Positions 1 to 8,310 of a stretch of DNA of 10,722 nt are shown here, in pieces. The notes below the pieces were generated by a model. That model saw only the letters and a program-made list of their open reading frames with translations, was not told the DNA's origin and made no database searches. Numbering within the stretch: the stretch's first letter is position 1; each line of letters starts with the position of its first letter. Origin of the DNA: Euperipatoides rowelli (Eukaryota > Onychophora > Udeonychophora > Euonychophora > Peripatopsidae); the NCBI GenBank assembly GCA_003024985.2, contig PXIH01S0039599.1; one strand, written 5' to 3'. The position numbers and the translations under genes are program-made.

Positions 1-1
1 T

Positions 2-45
2 ATTTCAACCAGGACCCCTTCTAATATAGGTCCTGATTTCAACCA
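2..45. repeat. 10-bp direct repeat flanking a 7-bp inverted repeat
   Basis: The word ATTTCAACCA occurs at 2-11 and again at 36-45. Between the copies, CAGGACC (10-16) is the exact complement of GGTCCTG (29-35) across a 12-base loop. Direct repeats around a small palindrome could be a target-site duplication round a tiny insertion or a repeat cut by the window edge. The unit is too short to classify. Confidence 0.4.
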
Positions 46-178
46 TTAATTTGTCTATTGGACAGCACTTATTCCTCAAATACTTAACATCGAGTAAACT
101 TTATTGTCGTAAAATTAAAGTATTATGTGGTATTTTTCTCGGAATTTTAAAAGAAAATCAAACGACGACATTGATTTG

Positions 179-207
179 ATGAAAATTTTTGATATTAAAA
201 TTTTCAT
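179..207. repeat. Perfect 11-bp AT-rich hairpin
   Basis: ATGAAAATTTT (179-189) pairs exactly with AAAATTTTCAT (197-207) across a 7-base loop. The arms are almost pure A+T, so chance is a real possibility in this composition. No function is proposed. Confidence 0.4.
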
Positions 208-577
208 TATATTTATTTTCTTTTTTTACTCTAACAACAAAAGTTGTCTTAAATTTTCAAAAAAATAAAGAAATTGTTTTTATATTGCTCAGCGGTTCAT
301 GTAGGCAAGAGGAAGGCATAAATATATGATTACAGTGAGAGAAATTTTAGCTATCGATTTAGCGTCGAGCTCAGATTTGATACATTAAAATTTCACTAAA
401 ATTTATTTTCACAATTATTTAACGCTAAATTATATTGTTTCAATAATTATTAACTCCTTTTGATGTCTTTCTAATGTCTTTTTTTCTCATAAACTATTAA
501 GTTTTAATAATAAAATGTAGGCTACAGTTTTGTATTTCAATAAAAAAAAACCTGCCCTCCCTGGTCCAGCCCACTTA

Positions 578-618
578 ATTGTTTTTGCTGCCTTATTACA
601 ATAACAGCAAAAATCAAT
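578..618. repeat. 13-bp hairpin with one bulge
   Basis: ATTGTTTTTGCTG (578-590) pairs with the arm at 605-618, whose core is CAGCAAAAA, with a single unpaired T and a 14-base loop. It lies just downstream of the higher-GC patch at 550-573. The arms are too short for an animal microRNA precursor, so I read it as a fold-back repeat. Confidence 0.35.
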
Positions 619-777
619 AATTTTTAAATGCTAAATTTAATATTAGCTAAATTTAATTATCTAAAAATTATCATCGCAAAAATTTATCGCTGTACTGTAT
701 ATTGAAAATAATGAATTAGTGAAGTATTTTTGATTATATTTTAATATAAAGTTTGCATTAAGTTTACACTTATTAAG

Positions 778-1047
778 ATGAAAGATCATTTCATTGCGTG
801 TGTTGTGTTTTTTTTTTCAAGGGGAGTAGGGAGCAATAGTGCAAACAAAATTAGTAGGCTAATTAAGTGTTGCCAGTCAAATGAAATTGAAAACTATGGG
901 CAAATCTTGTCAGGCTTACAAAAGTTGGATACAGCATTATATACAGGGGTTGAAATTCAAATCAAAATCTTATCTATTAAATATAAAAGGAAAATAATTT
1001 ATATAAAGGTTTTGTTATTTGTAAAAAAAAAAAAGACAAGATTATAG
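778..1047 (+). CDS. Unrecognised 89-codon frame, possibly exon-like (weak)
   Basis: An ATG-started frame of 89 codons. I do not recognise the product. The first 13 residues are encoded over a T-rich tract that ends TTTTCAAG near 820, which resembles a splice acceptor, so if anything is coding it is more likely an exon starting near 821 than a gene starting at 778. Residues about 32-60 (from CCQSNEIENYGQ onward) are less AT-biased than the surroundings and read like an amphipathic helix. The end (KKKKTRL) is an artefact of an A12 run at 1023-1034. A second open frame begins inside that run in another frame. AT-rich DNA of this length should produce frames this long by chance now and then, so confidence is low. 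Confidence 0.2.
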   Translation: MKDHFIACVVFFFSRGVGSNSANKISRLIKCCQSNEIENYGQILSGLQKLDTALYTGVEIQIKILSIKYKRKIIYIKVLLFVKKKKTRL

Positions 1048-1270
1048 TGAAATTGAAATAATTGTTAGCTTTTATACACTTAGTGTATTTGATGCGGAAA
1101 GTTTGAACAATATCATGATTGCTGCACACAGTTTGACATCACTTGCAGTGCTTGGTTTTTATAAAGCTGTGTTTGTCATTAACATTTATAAGTACTGTAT
1201 ATATAATTGTGGCTATTTTCTATTTATTATTATATTTACTTCTATTAAAGTTACTTTTTTTTTGTGGTGA
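1025..1270 (+). CDS. Unrecognised 81-codon frame without early ATG (weak)
   Basis: An open frame from the TAA at 1022-1024 to the TGA at 1268-1270, with no ATG until 1115. Residues near codons 23-50 (DAESLNNIMIAAHSL and onward) use GCG, GCA, CTT and GTG codons and look less like AT-rich noise. The last 25 residues are I, Y, F and K rich, as random AT-rich sequence would be. The frame starts inside the A12 run at 1023-1034, where the 778-1047 frame ends, so a one- or two-base homopolymer error would fuse them into about 164 codons. Against it, a TACTGTA word typical of the surrounding non-coding DNA lies inside (1193-1199), and about two stop-to-stop frames this long are expected by chance here. 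Product unknown. Confidence 0.2.
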   Translation, partial: KKKRQDYSEIEIIVSFYTLSVFDAESLNNIMIAAHSLTSLAVLGFYKAVFVINIYKYCIYNCGYFLFIIIFTSIKVTFFLW

Positions 1271-2009
1271 GAGTATACTTTTAACATGTATTAAAACTAT
1301 TTTTTAAAAATTTATTTGAAATGCAAATGAACATAAAAGTGGCTCGGAAATTAAGATGTGCCCCTCTGCATTGCAATAGGAATGAAATTCATCAGCTTTA
1401 TGTTTATAGCTAGATGTTTTTTTAATAATGTAAATATTTTACAATAAACATAGTGTAATTGTTTTTATCCATTTAATTTTTTTAATCCTTGAAATTTTAT
1501 TGTTGAAAATAAAAGATTTAACTTTATTACAAGTTGCAAGAATCATTATTTAATTTTCATTTTTTTTTTAAAAAAAAATAAGTTAATTTTATAATAAAAA
1601 ATAATTTATTAGACAAATTGCCAAAAATATAATTTTAAGAATATTTTATATATACAGTAGGCTAATCAAACTTGTTACAAATGGTACATTTTTAATCATA
1701 TATATATTAATTAGTGATGTTTTTTTGCCCTGTAAATTAGTGTACAGTTATTTAATAAATTTTTCAGGAAATAAACATCACAAATTTTATTTAAATGATT
1801 TTTGATCAAATAATTTTCATTCCTTAACCACTGGCAGAGGAGAGCAAGACATCTTAAATGGGTGAAAGTGATCTTCAATTTATTTAATTGTATAATTTAA
1901 CAGTTCAGATCTCTAAAACTTTTCATTACTGAAATAATCTATCTTTTAAATTTATATTTAAAGTACTGTATATCTATTATTATATCAAAATGTGGTTATG
2001 TATCACATT

Positions 2010-2010
2010 N
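2010..2010. other. Unresolved base N, possible contig join
   Basis: This is one of two single Ns in the window. Some scaffolders write a single n where two contigs are predicted to overlap but no overlap was found. Unlike the N at 8470, I see no duplicated sequence on either side, so it may simply be an ambiguous base. Confidence 0.5.
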
Positions 2011-2056
2011 TTGATGATGGTATCATTTGAAGGATTTATCTTTCAATGTAATTACT

Positions 2057-2073
2057 GGGGAGGGGGGGGGGGG
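2057..2073 (+). repeat. G4-A-G12 homopurine tract
   Basis: Seventeen purines with a 12-base G run lie in a region that is otherwise about three-quarters A+T. Such a tract can form a quadruplex or stall a polymerase, and its length is likely to be variable or miscalled. It lies 47 bases from the N at 2010. Confidence 0.85.
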
Positions 2074-3563
2074 TTTAATTCCATCAATTTAAAAATTTTG
2101 GTCAGAATTTTTTTAACTATAGGCTAGTAAATGTTTTGCAATATTAAAAAATAATCATTTTGTGTTTATTTAACAATAAAACAATTGTATTTATTTTACA
2201 GTAAAGATAATTTATTCAAATAATTAAAAAAAAAGCATTGAAATACCAAAAAACTTATTTTGCTCTTTGTGTTGAATAAAAAACTGTACATTACCAAGAA
2301 ACAAGAAAATTTTCTACAAAATACTTTATTAGAAAATTAGTCACAAACAAAAGGTCTCTTCAATCTTGTTTTAATGATAGGTTAGTTCTTTGTTAGAAGA
2401 AAAAAGTCACTTACTGCGTTGAACCTGTTATGAATACGAAAATGAGCTAAATCCTGGCCATCCACCCCTTTTTTTTTCTTTTAGTAATCTTACAAGATTT
2501 GAGAATTTGATGAATGCTATTAATGTTGAAGTGTATATATTTTAAAATTTAGTTAAAATAATGATAGGCTTATGAAATATGAAATAAATTTTTCTTTATT
2601 CGTAGTGAATTATTATTTTTGAAATACAGTACAACATTAAATAAAAATAATATATATATAATTTTTTGACAAAGCAGGAAGTCAGCATCTTCAACATGTT
2701 TAGAAAATTAATAGAAAATGTTAACAGGACATATACTGTATATTGTAAAACCGATCCCCTTTTTTTGACATTTTTTAATTTTTCCATGAAAAAAATAAAC
2801 ATTGACTAAAAACTTGAGGACTTTTGCATTCCAAATTAAAGTTATTTAAATGTGCAAAGTTTCAAAAGTATACTGCTTTGTACCAACCAATCTGTTACAC
2901 TTTAGAGTTTAGACAAAAATATATACAATAGGCTTACCTAGGTTCTTAATTTAATTATTTGCAAATAAATCATTTGTATATTTATGCATTATTGGTCCGG
3001 TATCTCTACATATGATATTGAAAGCACTGCATCTACTGTAAATTGTCAAAACCGTTTCCAATATTTTTTTTTTCATTGTAATTTTGGAGATTAGAAGTTT
3101 ACCTTGTTCAAGAACATTGTTATATGGAGTATTGAATGGTGATTTAAAAAAAAAAAAATTGGGGCTATTTAAAATAAAGCTATTTTTATAAACTAAATTT
3201 TAAATTATTAATCTTGCATTATTTCTAATAAAGATCTTATTTTGAAAATATAAATAATTTATTCAGTCACTTGTCAATATTTGTATTTTTGGCATTTTAT
3301 ACTTTTTGAATGTCATAGATAATTGTGTCATCACAATACAATTATGCTCTACAATACTCATTGTAATGCAAATTTAAACAATACTGTGTTTTCACTTTGT
3401 TTCTCCTTTTAATATTTTTGTTCCTTATAATGTGTTTTTCACATTTTGAAACTCATTCTCCTTTAAAAAAATAATTATTGTGATGCTAAATATATTATAG
3501 ATTTTTCAAACATTATGCTTCTTCATGGAATGGATCACAGAATTCATTCTATGAGCAAAAGAA

Positions 3564-3931
3564 TATGATTATGGTCAAGGTGCAGAGGACTGCTGTGAGC
3601 TTGAACATATACCGTACTCTGTGGAACAAGTTCGATCCCCGAGGATGGGAGGGGGCGCAGTATCCGTTTTTTCCTGGCTTAGGTTATCCGTGATTTTTTC
3701 TTACACAAGAAAAGACCAATGTTGTGCAAGAAGAAAATAACCAGCGATACCTACTGTAGATCTTAAAAATGGAATGCCAGAGTCGGGAATGAGGGCCTTT
3801 AGTGAGAACTAACACAGTTGAAATTATTGAATCCAGATTGTACGAGCAAGCAAGAATGTACATATATAATGTAAATAAAGTGGCGTTTCAACCTTCAGGG
3901 GGCGAAACACACAGTATTTTTTAAAAAAAAA
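3564..3931 (+). mobile_element. tRNA-derived SINE, class II (serine-like) head
   Basis: This is a short retroposon candidate transcribed from an internal RNA polymerase III promoter. The B box GTTCGATCCCC at 3630-3640 fits the GWTCRANNCC consensus. Upstream, TGGTCAAGG (3572-3580) matches a tRNA D-loop and A-box region, and GGACTGCT (3587-3594) matches the anticodon arm of serine tRNA with GCT anticodon. The 58-base spacing from the D-loop motif to the B box is longer than in ordinary tRNAs and suggests a class II long variable arm, though the element is diverged. A unique-looking body of about 250 bases follows, then AATAAA near 3874 and an A9 run at 3923-3931. The element is richer in GC and CpG than its flanks, as expected for an insertion. 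I could not identify target-site duplications, so both ends are approximate, and I do not recognise the SINE family. Confidence 0.55.
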
Positions 3932-4256
3932 TCATTATAAGCAGTTACTCTACAGTTCATACAATAAAATATTGTTGAAACAAAAATAACTGATTAAATT
4001 TGCTACCTGTTGTATCTGGACACTCCTTATGTAGAATTAGCCTTCAAAACATGCATAACAATAGGCATTTTTGTTAATTCCAGCTTTGTCATCTTATTTA
4101 GTAAAATTGGTATATAGGCCTACTATATTTTTATATCGAGCTTTCTACTAAATTATATCGGAAAAAAAATTATTTTTTTAAAAAAAAAATAGAGCTTAAA
4201 ATCTGCAATACAAATTTTGTTGCAGTAGAATTCAACCTTTTAAATTTTTTAATGTT

Positions 4257-4284
4257 TTTTTTTTTCCCCCATGGGAAAAAAAAA
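4257..4284. repeat. Perfect T9C3 / G3A9 hairpin
   Basis: Nine Ts and three Cs (4257-4268) pair perfectly with three Gs and nine As (4273-4284) round a CCAT loop, giving a 12-bp stem. The central CCCATGGG is itself an exact palindrome. It is most likely a fold-back of two homopolymers and unlikely to be functional. Confidence 0.6.
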
Positions 4285-5550
4285 TTAATTTTATAATTTT
4301 AGAACCATTAGGGCTACCGATAATTCATAACTACAGGAGTGAATTTTTAAAACTTTAACTTTTGGGGGTAAAAATTCTGATCAGCACATTTTGATAAAAT
4401 TTCATGATAGCAAAATAATGATAAAATTTGCATTTAATGTAGCTGTCTCTTTGTTGTAGCTCAAATAGTAAATCTCGAAATTTCAAATAAACGCAAAAGT
4501 GACGAGCCTAAGAAAAATTTAAATTTGCTCAACAAACAAAAATTTATTCCAAATTTAAAAGTTTTTACGGATATATTTTCTTTTAAAGCATTTTATGATT
4601 GCATTTTAAATAATGCTCAACTTTTATAGTATCAACAAATAGCGACAGAAAAAGAGACTGCAGTTTTGAATCCAGTATGATTTTTTTTTAGTCCAAAGTG
4701 GTATCATCATCCCATCTGTTCTTGGTCCTTAAATTGATGAAAATCATGCTTCCATAAATTTCACTTCAAAAATGTCTTTATTAGCCTACTGTACTTTGAA
4801 TATTTATTTTGTAATAAGTTATGAGGAATCATTTGTAATGTTAAATCAAGGTATATAGGGAAGAGATAATACTTTAAATATTTCTTTGACCAGTTTCAAC
4901 AGTAGATGAGAAATCTGTGATCATTATACATGCACTGGCTTAGAGAAATAAGCATTGTAAAAATTACTCAAATTTTTATTTTAAATACTTTCTATGGCTA
5001 ACATCTGATTTTAATATTTAGAAATAAAAAGATTGAATGTACTGTAAATAATTAAAACAAATCATTTACAAAACTATATGTTCTTAAACTATGATGAATG
5101 GGGGGGCAGAGCAATAAATGAAGTGCCTCACTGGCAAAGAACATTGCAAGACACACAATTGAAAAGTGTCTCGATCTCTTCTCTATATTTACCCTAGTCG
5201 CATTATATGAACTATTTCAACAGCAATGTAAATATTACGTTTTATAACAATAAATGTTGGCAATAATTCCATGTTATTTAAGAGAAAAAAATTGTTTGTA
5301 AATAATTAATAATTTGATTTTAGAAATAATAACCAAGAATATTTCTTATAATCCCATTTCATTGTGTTTTGAAATGAAAAGCATTCTCGGTTCTTTACTC
5401 CAATTACATTCCAGTTTTGGGCTAGCTCAGGCTTGCTACTGCTAGATCTGGCCAGGCTGTCCTATGAATGAACTCATTTTTGAGAATATTCTAATCGAAA
5501 TAAGAAGCTTATGTTGAGGTTTATATTGAATGTGGTTGGTTGATGTAAAG

Positions 5551-5580
5551 TATATACTGTATATATATGTGTGTGTGTTT
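5551..5580 (+). repeat. Mixed (TA)n / (TG)n microsatellite
   Basis: A run of alternating pyrimidine and purine: TATATACTGTATATATAT followed by GTGTGTGTG. It contains one TACTGTA word at 5555-5561. It is probably length-variable between individuals. Confidence 0.7.
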
Positions 5581-6062
5581 ATAAATAAATTTCATAAATG
5601 ACAATTTATATAAAAATTTTCAGAGCATTTGTTAATAAAAGTTTAATTAAAATATATTCGTATACATATCAAATGCTAAGAAAATCTCTCAATAGTAATT
5701 ATATACTATTTTATATACTGTAACTGTAAGATATGCTTTTTTTTGTACAAATTGATTTATATCCTAATAAAGAAATGACGTGTTCACTTTTTCTTATATG
5801 TTGTCAAACTTGAAAGTTCTTTAATACTGAAAATGTTCTACAGTATGTATTTTTAAAAACATTTGCTATTTTTAAAGTAACTTTTAAGATATATTTCAGA
5901 GTTATAAGGATTTAAAAGTATTTATTATAAAAAAGATAACCATCGTATAAACCTCAACAAGGCAGCTTATTTTTTTTTATTGTTATTGTTTGTTAATTAA
6001 TTACCCTGATGTCCAAAGTTGTACAGCAATTAAATAAAGAGGTAATTATTTTCTGAATCCCA

Positions 6063-6101
6063 TAAGTTGCCTGCATGCAACTTAAGACCCACATAGTGGG
6101 T
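6063..6101. repeat. Two adjacent perfect hairpins
   Basis: TAAGTTGC (6063-6070) pairs with GCAACTTA (6077-6084) round a 6-base loop. Two bases later ACCCAC (6087-6092) pairs with GTGGGT (6096-6101) round ATA. Both stems are perfect and GC-richer than the flanks, which makes chance less likely than for the AT-only hairpins. The pair could be a structured RNA element or part of an old transposon end. I found no second copy in the window. Confidence 0.5.
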
Positions 6102-6856
6102 GAAACAGTATTCACATTAATGTCAGAGATTATGTATTATTGTAAATTACCATGTGCAGTGAAAGATTGGATATTTTAATCTAGTCTTCTTTTGCCAAAT
6201 TGTAAAGATTTTTAAGAGATAATTTATACTTGATGTTAAACTTTTGAGAATCATGTATGGCCAAAGCCCAGAAGGTTCCTTATTTTTATTTTTGTCCATA
6301 AAATTTTATATGTTTGTCGGGCATCAAAATTGCCAAAACCTTTTTGTGTGTCCCTCTTACCTTTTTTTTTTCTTCTTCTCCCCCCTCTTGTAAATTTTCC
6401 CCATCATTTGACACAGCAATACTTTGAATATTTTTTTTTTGTTTATATTCAAGTCATTCTGCTCATATTGAATCAGTTTATAAGCAGAAAGCTAGATGCC
6501 AAGCTGTCTGTATTTTGAATGTATATTTTGATCAAGCTTATTTCAGTATGCAAAAAAAAAAAAATGAAAGATTACATAAAAAAGGTAATTTAAAAAAAAA
6601 AAAAAGCAAAATTTTACAAACACAATTTTTATACTGATAATTCTTGACATTTTTAAAATTTGAGATTTTTATCTGTCAAGTTACATGTTTTAGTAAAAGA
6701 AACGATTTTTGTCTCGAGCCTTGGATTGTGTATTTTTTTGTTTGCCCTACAACTGGCAAAAATCGTGTATAGAGTTGTAGATTTGTTGTGTAATCTGTCC
6801 ATTTAGATTCTAAAGAAGAAAAAAAATAAAACTACATTTTTTATAAAATAAAATAT
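6102..6856. other. AT-rich stretch with no recognisable gene
   Basis: No gene is supportable. A 30-base pure pyrimidine tract lies at 6360-6389. A13 and A14 runs lie at 6552-6564 and 6592-6605. AATAAA signals occur near 6825-6850, but no coding region precedes them. The 62-codon plus-strand frame at 6330-6518 is encoded largely by the pyrimidine tract (runs of F, L and P) and is rejected. Confidence 0.5.
6360..6389 (+). repeat. 30-base homopyrimidine tract
   Basis: An uninterrupted run of C and T that includes T10, a TCTTCTTCTC section and C6. Long homopyrimidine tracts can adopt triplex structure and also resemble the pyrimidine tract of a 3' splice site. The following bases lack an immediate AG, and no open frame follows, so I do not call an acceptor. 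Confidence 0.75.
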
Positions 6857-7059
6857 ATTGTTTTATTGATTCAAAAGTTTGAAGCTTCTTAGCAAGAAGT
6901 TTAACATCATTACCATTGTCTTTGCTCATTGAATATATTATTCAAATAAATACATTTTTAATAATAAAATTATTGTTTTACAAATGATTTAAAACTTTCC
7001 ACAGTTTCTTTCAATAGGAGTTGAACATCGTAGCTTCTAGTCTTTGCTCGTTGAATACA
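6857..7059. repeat. Diverged tandem duplication, about 80 bp per copy
   Basis: The segment at 6857-6936 and the segment at 6972-7058 align in the same order: ATTGTTTTA at the start, TGATTYAAAA next, AACATC in the middle, and an 18-base block at 6918-6935 that matches 7040-7057 with one mismatch. I judge overall identity to be about 65 percent with small gaps. Copy two overlaps the exon-like minus-strand frame at 6970-7094. Read on that strand, the translations share a D-V-(Q/K)-L-L core and a K-Q near the end, with length differences of six bases and one base. Confidence 0.4.
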
Positions 7060-7094
7060 ATCTTGAAACTGTTGAAATGAAATTGCACTGCCAC
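6970..7094 (-). CDS. Exon-like minus-strand frame, 40 residues to stop (weak)
   Basis: On the minus strand an AG at 7096-7095, preceded by a mixed pyrimidine stretch, could be a splice acceptor. It opens a 40-residue frame ending at TAA (6972-6970). The residues read as one long amphipathic helix, beginning GSAISFQQFQDC and ending SFKSFVKQ, with balanced use of E, K, Q, L and R. I do not recognise a family. The support is the neighbouring diverged copy, which keeps a related reading after a one-base gap. Dozens of chance frames of about 40 codons are expected in a window of this composition, and another frame is also open over most of the segment, so this stays a candidate only. Confidence 0.2.
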
Positions 7095-7512
7095 CTATTT
7101 TAATAATTGCAGGTAAGAAATGTCAGAACAAAGTTTAAATTAGCAAAAAAAAAATTAACATTTAATTTCAAGATTCATAAAAATATATAATTAACATTGA
7201 AACACTAAGTGAAAATTTGAGTTTTAAATTCAAAAGATAATACAATATATTGATATTAAAAAAATGAGTCAATTTTATTATTTCTAGATGATTAAAACAC
7301 TTCTTGAAGACACTCAACATCTTATTTGTCACAAATACTGTATATCAACAAGGCAAAAATTAACAGCCAAAGAGCAGCACTATCCACATCAAATCTATTC
7401 TGCAGGTAGTCCAGATATTAAAAGCTGGACGCAAATGTGAAATAAATATATTAGAAAATATTTGGAATATTGTAAGGATATTTAAATTAGATAGCAATTT
7501 AGTGTGAGAGTT

Positions 7513-7645
7513 TCAGGGAAGTTTATATATGACAAGATTTAGTCTCAAAATATATGCATGTGTATATACAGTACACAGCACAACCACCAGAGTAGCTGAT
7601 ATACCACCATTCATATGCGCAATGGGTCCAATATATGACGTGTTG
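7513..7645 (-). CDS. Exon-like minus-strand frame with a membrane segment (weak)
   Basis: On the minus strand a T11 tract ending in GTAG (7660-7646) makes a strong-looking splice acceptor. After one leftover base, a 43-residue frame runs from codon 7644-7642 to the TGA at 7515-7513. It contains an A-H-M-N-G-G-I-S-A stretch followed by a hydrophobic run (TLVVVLCTVY), which could be a membrane helix. The H-x-x-G-G spacing is reminiscent of the last helix of rhomboid proteases, but one short motif is not enough to assign that family. The first 80 bases are GC-richer than the flanks. A TACAGTA word lies inside (7567-7573), and a possible donor at that point would end the exon earlier. On the plus strand a 52-codon frame also runs through, so the strand is not settled. 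Confidence 0.22.
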
Positions 7646-8310
7646 CTACAAAAAAAAAAACATATAGACCTCAATTCTTTAAATTAGGGGATAACTAATT
7701 TTATAATTATAATTAGCTGTTAATTTTTATCTGGTAAATAAATTTGTATTTTATGTTGAATTAGAAATGGATTGCCAACTGCTGTTTTCAAATGACTGTT
7801 ACATCGTCAGTAGAAGAGCAGTTAATTTGGTTGATTACTTCTGGTCTATTGGGTATTTGTATTAAACACATATTCAATTTCAATTAGTAACGCATTGATA
7901 CCATGCAGTAAAGAGGCACAACAGGTTTAATGTTTCTTTTTTTTAATCACAAAGATGAAAATATTTATAGGTAACATTGATTAAATTTATCAATCAATTA
8001 TTCCACTTCTATCATCCTCTTTGTTGTCAATTTCCTATTTTTGTTTTAATATATACAGTATTTCTCTCGGGAGAAATTATTGTATACTGTATCTTTATTA
8101 CATTATTGAGTTTACAAAATCAGTATTCTTATAGTGTTGTACAATCAGTATTTGGTGTATTTTCTTCTCTTCACATCTAATTCTTTGTAACGTTTTGAAT
8201 TTCTCGAGTACAAGTTCCAAATCAACCTTAGTGTATTCAGGAAAATTCTTCAGTTAAACCACTGAGAAAGTAGGTTACCCAGCGATTGAACCATGATCCA
8301 TAATATACTG
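7646..8310. other. AT-rich stretch with no recognisable gene
   Basis: It contains the inverted TACAGTA/TACTGTA hairpin at 8053-8092 and little else. The 67-codon plus-strand frame at 7977-8180 is I, F, Y and S rich and passes straight through that hairpin, so I treat it as noise. A GTTCAATCG word on the minus strand near 8280-8293 resembles a Pol III B box but lacks its final C. Confidence 0.5.
8053..8092. repeat. Nested hairpin with TACTGTA arms
   Basis: ATACAGTAT (8053-8061) is the exact complement of ATACTGTAT (8084-8092). Inside it, ATTTCTC (8060-8066) pairs with GAGAAAT (8071-8077) round a TCGG loop, so the two stems are nested and nearly stacked. The outer arms are the 7-base word that recurs across the window, in opposite orientations. 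Confidence 0.6.

Larger units (their letters stand above)
1..777. other. AT-rich non-coding stretch, left edge
   Basis: No convincing gene is visible here. The stretch holds poly-A and poly-T runs, two hairpins listed separately, a short higher-GC patch around 550-573, and a slightly CpG-richer patch around 285-375 that could be an old repeat. The first TACTGTA word (693-699) and the first TAGGCTA word (518-524) occur here. Confidence 0.6.
1271..3559. other. AT-rich stretch with no recognisable gene
   Basis: Nothing gene-like is supportable here. It contains an N at 2010, a G4-A-G12 tract at 2057-2073, an (AT)n run near 2649-2660, an A13 run at 3146-3158 and several TACTGTA words. A 25-base word starting near 2731 recurs diverged near 3032. 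The minus-strand frame at 2596-2802 is dominated by F, I, L, Y and K residues and reads as noise. Confidence 0.55.
3932..6062. other. AT-rich stretch with no recognisable gene
   Basis: No exon-like frame stands out. The stretch holds the T/A hairpin at 4257-4284, a TAGGCCTA palindrome at 4115-4122, the fused word TAGCCTACTGTA at 4782-4793, a G7 run at 5100-5106, and a mixed (TA)n(TG)n microsatellite near 5551-5578. Three TGTAAATA words lie at 5043, 5227 and 5297. Confidence 0.55.

Noticed and set aside
2415-2460. Pol III A/B-box-like words on the minus strand (TAGCTCA and GTTCAACGC)
   Set aside because: The two boxes are only about 25 bases apart, too close for a tRNA or tRNA-derived promoter, and no cloverleaf can be drawn.
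2596-2802. 68-codon minus-strand frame
   Set aside because: Its residues are almost all F, I, L, Y, K, S and M from A/T homopolymers. A TACAGTA and a TACTGTA word lie inside it, and no family or splice context is seen.
6330-6518. 62-codon plus-strand frame
   Set aside because: Much of it is the translation of a 30-base pyrimidine tract and a T10 run. It contains no recognisable motif.
7288-7440. 50-residue plus-strand frame starting with ATG right after a TATTTCTAG acceptor-like sequence
   Set aside because: The composition is less AT-biased and the acceptor is good, but more than twenty frames of this length are expected by chance in this window, I recognise no family, and it contains a TACTGTA word (7336-7342).
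7977-8180. 67-codon plus-strand frame
   Set aside because: It reads through the nested TACTGTA hairpin and has low-complexity hydrophobic composition of the sort expected from AT-rich DNA.
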